Assembly: GCA_945949395.1 (NCBI GenBank)
Contig: CAMFEK010000004.1
Location: 1-64,000, forward strand
Direction: 5' to 3'
Length of the DNA stretch: 64,000 nt
Origin: an uncultured Clostridia bacterium
Lineage (GTDB): Bacteria; Bacillota; Clostridia; Christensenellales; Borkfalkiaceae
Shown: in pieces, positions 26,710 to 33,011 of the stretch
How positions within the stretch are numbered: the stretch's first letter is position 1
Layout of the letters: each line of letters starts with the position of its first letter
Notes under the pieces: model-generated
What the model saw: the letters and a program-made list of their open reading frames with translations, nothing else
Told to the model about the DNA's origin: nothing
Database searches by the model: none
Position numbers and translations under genes: made by a program

Positions 26710-26806
26710 TTCATTATTTTCTGCTGAGTTAAGATTTTTTATCTACTTCGTACATTTTTCGTACATTTCTCGTTAAAATATGCACGTTTATATATAGATA
26801 TTACAT

Positions 26807-26995
26807 AAACGGCTGCTCGGTACGCCTTCCGACGTCGCGCCCATTCTTTGGCAGTATGGAGCTTTGGCAAGGCTGAAGAAAGGGGAGAAGATCGATAAGT
26901 TGCTTTTCGGCGGTTATTCCACCATCTCTTTGGGATATGCGGGACTTTACGAATGCGTCAAATACATGACCGGAAAATCTCATACCATATATTGA
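26807..26995 (+). pseudogene. nrdD: C-terminal fragment of anaerobic ribonucleoside-triphosphate reductase
   Basis: The frame reads PSDVAPILWQYGALARLKKGEKIDKLLFGGYS, then TISLGYAGLYECVKYMTG, and stops at 26993-26995. This resembles an interior region of anaerobic (class III) ribonucleotide reductase. No start, RBS or remainder of the gene is present. It is a stranded piece next to the guaA attachment site and may have been carried in with an island or left by a deletion. Confidence 0.75.
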
Positions 26996-27000
26996 TTGAA

Positions 27001-27047
27001 AAGGATATAAGATGCGCGATAGGTAGTACTTCTTATATCCTTTTTTT
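27001..27047 (+). terminator. Terminator after the nrdD fragment
   Basis: Eleven-bp stem AAGGATATAAG / CTTATATCCTT with a 20-base loop and a T-run. Confidence 0.75.
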
Positions 27048-27450
27048 ATTTGCCTCGTGATGCCTTTTTGATGCCTTTTCTTTAAAAATAAAAAAATTGG
27101 CTGATAGAGACAAAGTTATCGTGGAAACGATATTGTTCCGCCATAGGGATAGGAGACGACGTTTTCTTCCCCTAAAGTTGCCCCACGACAGTTCGCTCCG
27201 TCCCTGTCGCGCGCCCACCCAAGCGGGAAATCCGCTTTGATTCATACTTCAATAACTTAAAAAAAATAATATGCCGATAACGGCAAAAAACCTCAAAAGT
27301 AATTTGTGCAAAATATTGCTTTTTTGCCGATGGTGTGATATATTTTTTATTGAGGTGTAAGTTTGAGGTAAAGTACTGATGATAGGAAAATCAAACGATT
27401 TTCGGCATGAATTTCGATCTTGAGTATGCGAGATATTTGGTAAAGAAGAA
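27048..27450. other. Noncoding stretch before the TauE gene
   Basis: No credible gene is seen. The segment is AT-rich at both ends with a GC-rich patch near 27165-27235. TauE translation probably starts at 27451, with only AAAGAAG as a weak RBS. Confidence 0.4.
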
Positions 27451-28284
27451 ATGATCATTCTGTATATTGTAATCGTATTTGCCGCTACGTTCGTCGGCTC
27501 GATTTGCGGTATGGGCGGCGGTGTTATCATAAAGCCCTTGCTCGATGCGCTCAGCCCGTATTCGACCTTTCAAATCAATCTTGCTTCCTCGCTTTGCGTG
27601 TTGTGCATGGCAATTTCCTCGTTGGGAAAGCGTGTTTTTGGAAAAGCAAAGTTTTGCATCAAAACTGCTGTTTCGGCGAGCGCCGGCGCTTTGATCGGCG
27701 GCGTATTCGGAGAATTTATTTTTGATGCGGTAAAGAGCGCTGCGATCCATGCGGCAGGCGATGAATTTGAATTTCAAATGAAGATCATTCAAAATTCCGT
27801 GCTTGCCGTCCTGATGATCGCCGTTCTCGTTTATATGTCGCGGAAGAAACCTTCCGGAGAGTATACGCAAACAAATGCAAAATTGCTTTCGGTCTTTCTG
27901 TTTTGCGTCATTCTCGGCGTGATCTCCACGTTTTTGGGGATCGGCGGAGGACCGATCAACGTCTGCGTTTTGTGTATGGTAATGAAGGCGGGGACGAAAG
28001 AAGTGGGTATCTACTCGCTTTTTACGGTCATGTTCGCTCAAATCGCAAAATATATCAAACTTGCGGCGACGGGTGGTCTGTTTTCGGGAAGGATATTCGA
28101 CGCCGATTTTAGTCGGATCGTATTGTCCTTGTTGGCAATCGTTGCCGTGATCGGCGGTATTTTGGGCGCTATCGTCAATAAAAAGTTTTCCGCAAAGACC
28201 GTAACGGGACTGTATTTTTCAGCCATTGCCCTGGTGATTGTTTTGAATATATATAATATTATCGTTAACGTGATAAACGGATAA
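27451..28284 (+). CDS. TauE/SafE-family sulfite/anion exporter permease
   Basis: The 277-residue protein has about eight membrane helices in two related halves, each beginning with the family glycine motif (SICGMGGGVIIKPLL and TFLGIGGGPINVCVL). The family exports or imports small sulfur-containing organic anions such as sulfite or sulfoacetate. The substrate here is unknown. It is monocistronic and followed by a hairpin. Confidence 0.9.
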   Translation: MIILYIVIVFAATFVGSICGMGGGVIIKPLLDALSPYSTFQINLASSLCVLCMAISSLGKRVFGKAKFCIKTAVSASAGALIGGVFGEFIFDAVKSAAIHAAGDEFEFQMKIIQNSVLAVLMIAVLVYMSRKKPSGEYTQTNAKLLSVFLFCVILGVISTFLGIGGGPINVCVLCMVMKAGTKEVGIYSLFTVMFAQIAKYIKLAATGGLFSGRIFDADFSRIVLSLLAIVAVIGGILGAIVNKKFSAKTVTGLYFSAIALVIVLNIYNIIVNVING

Positions 28285-28315
28285 AATAGGGAGAGAAAGG
28301 GTTATCGGTTAAAAA

Positions 28316-28358
28316 AGAAAATCGGGCGAAGCGTCGTGCTGCGCCTGATTTTCTTGTG
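28316..28358 (+). terminator. Terminator-like hairpin after the TauE gene
   Basis: AGAAAATCGGGCG pairs with CGCCTGATTTTCT; the T-run is weak. Confidence 0.6.
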
Positions 28359-28574
28359 ATAGCGGAATGATTTTTTAATTCGTTGAATAGAATCATAGAG
28401 GATGGATTTTACAGCGAAAATCGTGAAGTTTCCTCTTTTTTCGATAATTGATTCTTTGTTTATAATATTTTTTTGTCAATTTGTGAGGCAATAACACTTC
28501 TTGAATACTGCGTTGAGAAAAATACCTTCAAAAAATTTTTTTATTTTTTGAATATTTTTTTTATGAAAATAGTT

Positions 28575-28665
28575 TATAATGATAGATGTAAGAAGCCTTC
28601 AGTCTCCCATCGGAGAGTATCCCGACCCATAGGCGAAAGCCGCAATTTTTTTTGGAGGTGGAAGT
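28575..28665 (+). ncRNA. Structured 5' leader of a 23-codon peptide mRNA
   Basis: A -10 TATAAT (28575-28580) predicts a transcript from about 28587. The leader can form CTCC-CATC-GGAG (28604-28615) and a GGC-GAAA-GCC tetraloop hairpin (28632-28641). GCCTTCAG (28595-28602) is complementary to CTGAAGGC inside the reading frame (28699-28706). It does not match any riboswitch consensus I know. A long-range pairing of leader and coding region is a hallmark of type I toxin mRNAs. Confidence 0.45.
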
Positions 28666-28737
28666 ATGTTACTTACACTTTACATTCTTTGCAAAATGCT
28701 GAAGGCGTATTCTAAAAAGTATGCTTATTGCAAGTAA
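28666..28737 (+). CDS. Candidate 23-residue hydrophobic/basic peptide
   Basis: A strong RBS (TTTGGAGGTGG) precedes an ATG encoding MLLTLYILCKMLKAYSKKYA and YCK. It has a short hydrophobic stretch, then a basic tail with two cysteines overall. The unit has its own -10 and a strong terminator, so it is an independent transcript. It could be a type I toxin-like membrane peptide or a signalling peptide for the nearby GHKL kinase. No AgrB-like processing gene is visible in the window. Confidence 0.5.
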   Translation: MLLTLYILCKMLKAYSKKYAYCK

Positions 28738-28744
28738 CAAAGAG

Positions 28745-28777
28745 AAAAAGATCCGCACCGCGCGTGCGGATCTTTTT
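28745..28777 (+). terminator. Terminator of the peptide transcript
   Basis: AAAAAGATCCGCAC / GTGCGGATCTTTTTT, a long perfect stem with a 5-base loop. Confidence 0.9.
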
Positions 28778-28885
28778 TATGCAAAGGCGCTGCCTTTGAA
28801 GAATACGTGAAATTTCGTCTACCGCTATTGACGGGAGGTCTCCCTTTATTTTCGCGAAATCATCTGAAAAAGATTATAGGAAGTA

Positions 28886-28939
28886 TTTTTTACAGTTTGT
28901 GCCGAGATTATGGAAGAGAGAGAATTTTTGTATTATGAT
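28886..28939 (+). promoter_or_regulatory. Promoter of the SASA esterase with shared 18-bp element (P6)
   Basis: Element TTTTTTACAGTTTGTGCC (28886-28903), poor -35 TGGAAG (28911-28916), 17 bp, -10 TATGAT (28934-28939). The ACAGTTTGT part fits the published LytTR half-site pattern. The weak -35 with a good -10 suggests dependence on an activator. Confidence 0.65.
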
Positions 28940-28967
28940 TCTGTAAAAGAAAAATAAGGAGAAGAAT

Positions 28968-29906
28968 ATGAGACTCTTAAAAATGTTTTTCAAGATCGCT
29001 GCTTTAGCGGTAGCTGTCGTGATGAGTTTGAGTTTGTTTGCTTGCGAAAACGGCGCTATCGATTCCGACGAACAGGAAGGAAACGAGGAAAACGTATACG
29101 ATCTGATCTTATTCACCGGTCAGTCGAATATGGTCGGCAGAGAAACGGAACGTTATCCCGTAGAGATCCCCGAAGGAATGGCTTACGAGTACAAAGCGTC
29201 TACGAATAAGCTTTATCCTGTACGAAATCCGGCAGGAGAGCCTTTTGGCTCGTTGGAATCTTCCTCCGGTTCGAGCATTCTCCCCCGTTTCGTTGAAAAA
29301 TACGTGGAGACGACCGGTCGTAAAGTCATTGCGCTACACGCAGGCTGTGGAGGCAGCTCCGTCAACCGCTTTGTAAAAGGAGCCGACGTCGGGAACGATA
29401 TTATGAAGAAGGTCGATGCTTGTACGACGTATTTACAGGAGAATAACTATACGATCGGTAAATGCTTTTATCTCTACTTTCAAGGCTGTACCGACGTTTC
29501 GATGTCGAGCGAGTATTACGAAAAATTATTCTTAAAATTCCATACCGAGCTGAAGAATCACCTGGACTATGAGTTCGGGGCACAAATCTTTACGGGGGAA
29601 GATAAGGACAATCTTTCACAAGAGCTTATCGAAAACGTCCTCCGCATCGACGGCGTCAAGAGTAAAATGGCGAGAGAACACGACGATCTCATCGTCTGCA
29701 ATAAGCAAGCCGCCGTATACTTTGTGGAAAATCCCGAATATATGAGGGAGGATAATCTCCATTATAATACGCAAGGACTGTTAAAAATTGCAGAGGATAG
29801 TTGTGACGTGGTGTTGGATTATCTTGGCTTTGGTGATCCGAGCAAAAAGGGAATCGATCCCGAAACTTATCTTTCCGAACCCGTCTTTACCGATTTCGCA
29901 AAATAA
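28968..29906 (+). CDS. SASA/SGNH-type carbohydrate esterase lipoprotein
   Basis: The ATG follows AAGGAGAAG. A signal peptide with lipobox-like LSLFAC anchors the 312-residue protein outside the membrane. The fold is the sialate O-acetylesterase (SASA, DUF303) branch of SGNH hydrolases: the Ser-containing block FTGQSNMVGR, Gly block HAGCGGSS, and the Asp/His block REDNLHYNTQG. It should remove acetyl groups from sugars. Its promoter carries the shared element, tying it to the LytTR regulators just downstream. Confidence 0.85.
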   Translation: MRLLKMFFKIAALAVAVVMSLSLFACENGAIDSDEQEGNEENVYDLILFTGQSNMVGRETERYPVEIPEGMAYEYKASTNKLYPVRNPAGEPFGSLESSSGSSILPRFVEKYVETTGRKVIALHAGCGGSSVNRFVKGADVGNDIMKKVDACTTYLQENNYTIGKCFYLYFQGCTDVSMSSEYYEKLFLKFHTELKNHLDYEFGAQIFTGEDKDNLSQELIENVLRIDGVKSKMAREHDDLIVCNKQAAVYFVENPEYMREDNLHYNTQGLLKIAEDSCDVVLDYLGFGDPSKKGIDPETYLSEPVFTDFAK

Positions 29907-29940
29907 GGCGGATAGATCCATTAAAAAATTTCGCGAAGAA

Positions 29941-29994
29941 AAAACGACGAAATTTGCCAAATAAGTAGATTTCTAAGGCAAAATATAGTATCAT
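29941..29994 (+). promoter_or_regulatory. Promoter of the first LytTR regulator with shared 18-bp element (P2)
   Basis: Element AAAACGACGAAATTTGCC (29941-29958), -35 TAGATT (29966-29971), 17 bp, -10 TATCAT (29989-29994). The predicted transcript start coincides with the ATG at 30001. Confidence 0.65.
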
Positions 29995-30000
29995 GCAGTC

Positions 30001-30702
30001 ATGTTGAAAATAGCGATCGTTGAAGATAATAAAACAGAATTAAACGATTTAAAGAGTCTTTTAGCTTCGTATCAGGAAGAGAAGAAGGTCGATTTCAGCG
30101 TGGAGAGCTTTGAAAGGGGAGAGGATCTCTTATCCCGTTCCGACTTCTCCTACGACCTTCTTTTTCTCGATATCGAACTGCCCGGTAGGAACGGCATGGA
30201 CGTTGCGCGAAAGATACGGGAAACCAACGGCAACGTTGCGATCATCTTCGTCACCTGCGTGACGGCGCTCGCCGTGGAGGGCTACTCCGTGGATGCGTTC
30301 GATTATATCGTAAAGCCGATCGAAAAATATCCCTTCTTTACGACGATGATGCGAGTGATAAAAAATATCGAGCGCAAAGGAAGCGATAGGATCATACTCT
30401 GTACGCCGGAAGGATACGTGTACCTGAATACGAATCAAATTTCCTATATTGAATCGTTCGGTCATTCTATCGTATATCATGCGGAAGGAAAGGAATATCG
30501 AGAATGGACGTCCCTTGCAAAGCCGGAAAAAATATTAGGCGCGAAGGGCTTTTATCGGATCAGTAAATCTTTTTTGATTAACCTTCGCTACGTACAAAAA
30601 ATCGCGGGAGACGAAGTATACGTCGCAGGGGTTCCTATCAAGATCGGTAAGACGAAAAAGAAAGATTTTCTCACGAAACTCAATATCTATTTCAGCGTCT
30701 GA
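30001..30702 (+). CDS. LytTR-family response regulator (first of two)
   Basis: The 233-residue protein has a receiver domain (IVEDNKTEL, phospho-Asp in LLFLDIELPGRNG, switch Lys in IVKPIEK). A LytTR DNA-binding domain follows (YLNTNQISYIESFGHSIVYH ... FYRISKSFLINLRYV). No Shine-Dalgarno sequence precedes the ATG and the -10 ends only 6 bases before it, so the mRNA may be leaderless. LytTR regulators bind paired sites upstream of promoters and recruit RNA polymerase. The shared element upstream of its own promoter suggests autoregulation. Confidence 0.92.
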   Translation: MLKIAIVEDNKTELNDLKSLLASYQEEKKVDFSVESFERGEDLLSRSDFSYDLLFLDIELPGRNGMDVARKIRETNGNVAIIFVTCVTALAVEGYSVDAFDYIVKPIEKYPFFTTMMRVIKNIERKGSDRIILCTPEGYVYLNTNQISYIESFGHSIVYHAEGKEYREWTSLAKPEKILGAKGFYRISKSFLINLRYVQKIAGDEVYVAGVPIKIGKTKKKDFLTKLNIYFSV

Positions 30703-30720
30703 TCGGTCTTTCAGGAAATA

Positions 30721-30773
30721 AAATCGACCGATTCTGTCAGCATATTGACTTTTTTCTCGTTTTCTGTCATAAT
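30721..30773 (+). promoter_or_regulatory. Promoter of the second LytTR regulator with shared 18-bp element (P3)
   Basis: Element AAATCGACCGATTCTGTC (30721-30738), -35 TTGACT (30745-30750), 17 bp, -10 CATAAT (30768-30773). Confidence 0.7.
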
Positions 30774-30804
30774 TACGATATATCATGAGACGAGAATGGA
30801 TAGG

Positions 30805-31518
30805 ATGAAATTTGCGATTGTAGACGATGAGAAGTTAGAATCTGAAGAGTTAAAGAAAAATTTAGAAGAGTACTTTCAAACAAGAGATACAGAATGTCAT
30901 GTAGCTCTTTTTTCGGACGTGCTCTTTTTTCTGTCCGATTATCGTTTTCAGTTCGATTGCGTCTTTATGGATAACGATATGCCGGGGCTGAACGGGATCG
31001 CAGGCAGTAAAAAACTTCGCAGTATGGATCCCAACGTTCCCATTGTGTTCGTTACAAAAATGGAGCGGTACGCCGCAGACGGCTATGAAGTAAACGCCGT
31101 GGAATATCTTGTGAAGCCATACTCCATAGAAGGATTTCATCGTATGATCGCTCACGTGGAAAAAGTCATTCAAATGAATAGGAAAAAACAGGATTTTTTG
31201 ATCCTTACGACGCAGGATGCGTCCATCAAGATCCCTTATTCTTCTCTTTATTATGCAGAGGTTGAGAAACATAACGTCATCTATCATACCGAATACGGTA
31301 CGTATTCAGTAAGGGGAAGCATGGCGGCAACGAAGGCGATGCTTCCGAATGATTTGTTTGCGTTATGCAATTCGGGATATCTCGTTAATCTTGCATACGT
31401 AACTTTTATCGGGCAAAACTACGTGCAGGTGGGGACGGAGAAACTTGGCGTCTCCCGCGCAAAGAAAAAAGCGTTTATCGAGGCAATGCATAGGTTCGTA
31501 GAGGGGGAAAACGTATGA
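30805..31518 (+). CDS. LytTR-family response regulator (second)
   Basis: The start MKFAIVDDEKL (30805) is chosen because regulators of this type begin just there; an ATG nine bases earlier is possible. An ATG at 30745 would lie on the -35 hexamer and is excluded. The 237-residue product has a receiver domain (phospho-Asp in CVFMDNDMPG, Lys in LVKPYSI) and a LytTR domain (IKIPYSSLYYAEVEKHNVIYH). It is paralogous to the 30001 product but has its own promoter. Its stop overlaps the kinase start, so it is probably that kinase's direct partner. Confidence 0.92.
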   Translation: MKFAIVDDEKLESEELKKNLEEYFQTRDTECHVALFSDVLFFLSDYRFQFDCVFMDNDMPGLNGIAGSKKLRSMDPNVPIVFVTKMERYAADGYEVNAVEYLVKPYSIEGFHRMIAHVEKVIQMNRKKQDFLILTTQDASIKIPYSSLYYAEVEKHNVIYHTEYGTYSVRGSMAATKAMLPNDLFALCNSGYLVNLAYVTFIGQNYVQVGTEKLGVSRAKKKAFIEAMHRFVEGENV

Positions 31519-32876
31519 ACAGTGAAGCGTTATTTTACTATATCCGATTGCAGACGATCTTCTGTTTATTCCTTGCCAACGCTCTGTTCGTCGTCTTTTT
31601 AGAGAGAAAGGATAGGTTTGCGCTTCGTGCTATCGTCACGGTCGCGGGCGGGATCTTATTGGCGATCCTCATTGCCTATCTCAATATACGGCTCTTATAT
31701 TTTTTGATCGATCGAAACGTACGGACAACGCAGGCATTCCCGTGGATCAATATTGTTTCTCATTTTATTCTGTATTTATATAGTCTGTTCGGACTGTGGT
31801 TCTGTTTTCGGGAAAAGATGATCACGCTCATCCACGTCAGTATCGCCGCGTATGCAACGGATAATATCGCCATTTTACTGATTAGTTTGTGTTCGCTGAT
31901 CGATCCGAGAGTGAGTATCGATATCGGACAATCCGTCGGCGTGATCAACGTATCCGCTTTAATTCTGAGCGTGGGGATCACGTATTCTATTATCTATTTT
32001 ACCTTTGCAAGGGTATTAAAAGATTTCAAACAGGTGGCGGAATTTAATCCCTCCGGAACGAGGGTTTTATTTTTCGTCATGCTGATCGTCGTGATCATTC
32101 TTCGCAGTTACGTCTCTAACTTAAAAATCGAGAATAAGCAATTTTTTGCAATCGTCTGCATTCTCAATATCATCGTTTGCTTTGTCATTTTGGCGGAACA
32201 ATTTATGACGACGAAATATATCATTCAGAAGCGAGAGATGGAGACGATCATACATCTAAAGGAAATGCAGCTTGCGCAATACGAGTTTACGAAGGAAAAC
32301 ATCGAGCTCATTAACTTAAAGTGCCACGACATCAAGCATCAGTTGCTTGCCTTAAAGCAAAACGGCTCCATCGACGAGGAGTATATGAAGAAACTGAACG
32401 ATTCCGTTTCTTTCTATGACTCTATCGCAAAGACGGGTAATCAAGCTCTGGATACCGTTATTACGGAAAAGAAACTGTACTGCGCGAAAAATAAGATCCC
32501 TATGACGGTGATCGCCGATGGAGAACAGGTGTCTTTTCTCGCCGTCTCGGATCTCTATTCCCTCTTTGGCAATGCGCTCGACAATGCGATCGAATACGTT
32601 TCCCGATTAGAGCCGGAAAAGAGGAGCGTCAAATTGATCGTGAAAAAGGCGGGAAATTTCGTCAGCATCTGCACCTATAATTATTATGAGGGCGGTGCGT
32701 TAAAGCTCGTGAACGGACTTCCCAAAACGAGTAAACCCGATTCAAGTTTGCACGGATTCGGCATGAAATCCATCAAACTGATCGCCGAGCAATACGGGGG
32801 AAGCATCCATATCCGTACGGAAGAAAATCAATTCATTTTAAGCGTTCTCTTGCCTCTTCCAAATCCCAAAAATTAA
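31515..32876 (+). CDS. GHKL-type sensor histidine kinase (AgrC/ComD-like)
   Basis: The 453-residue protein overlaps the second LytTR gene by four bases. About six membrane helices occupy residues 1-235. A coiled linker leads to the phospho-acceptor His in NLKCHDIKHQL, and a GHKL ATPase domain has the N box LFGNALDNAIE and the G box LHGFGMKSI. Kinases of this class sense peptide signals or membrane cues and pass phosphate to LytTR regulators. No peptide processing gene is adjacent. A terminator follows directly. Confidence 0.92.
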   Translation: MNSEALFYYIRLQTIFCLFLANALFVVFLERKDRFALRAIVTVAGGILLAILIAYLNIRLLYFLIDRNVRTTQAFPWINIVSHFILYLYSLFGLWFCFREKMITLIHVSIAAYATDNIAILLISLCSLIDPRVSIDIGQSVGVINVSALILSVGITYSIIYFTFARVLKDFKQVAEFNPSGTRVLFFVMLIVVIILRSYVSNLKIENKQFFAIVCILNIIVCFVILAEQFMTTKYIIQKREMETIIHLKEMQLAQYEFTKENIELINLKCHDIKHQLLALKQNGSIDEEYMKKLNDSVSFYDSIAKTGNQALDTVITEKKLYCAKNKIPMTVIADGEQVSFLAVSDLYSLFGNALDNAIEYVSRLEPEKRSVKLIVKKAGNFVSICTYNYYEGGALKLVNGLPKTSKPDSSLHGFGMKSIKLIAEQYGGSIHIRTEENQFILSVLLPLPNPKN

Positions 32877-32902
32877 ATCCCGTTTCGACGGGATTTTTTT
32901 TG
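32875..32902 (+). terminator. Terminator of the LytTR/GHKL operon
   Basis: AATCCCGT-TTCG-ACGGGATT stem with eight T residues. Confidence 0.85.
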
Positions 32903-32909
32903 CGTGTTG

Positions 32910-32962
32910 AAAACGACAGTTTTTGCCTTTTTTATTGTAAATAGCTCGCATTATATTAAAAT
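32910..32962 (+). promoter_or_regulatory. Promoter of the first GH3 operon with shared 18-bp element (P4)
   Basis: Element AAAACGACAGTTTTTGCC (32910-32927), -35 TTGTAA (32935-32940), 16 bp, -10 TAAAAT (32957-32962). Confidence 0.7.
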
Positions 32963-33011
32963 TTGAAACAGGCTACAGAGTGGTCAAAGAAAAAAATAAA
33001 TTAAGGAGAAC

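Noticed and set aside
27388..27442. Possible further copy of the shared 18-bp promoter element upstream of the TauE gene
   Set aside because: AAATCAAACGATTTTCGG matches only part of the consensus, lacks the invariant TGnC end, and no -35/-10 pair stands at the required distance.
28587..28660. Known riboswitch in the peptide leader
   Set aside because: The hairpins do not match the fluoride, ZTP, guanidine or preQ1 consensus patterns that I could compare from memory.
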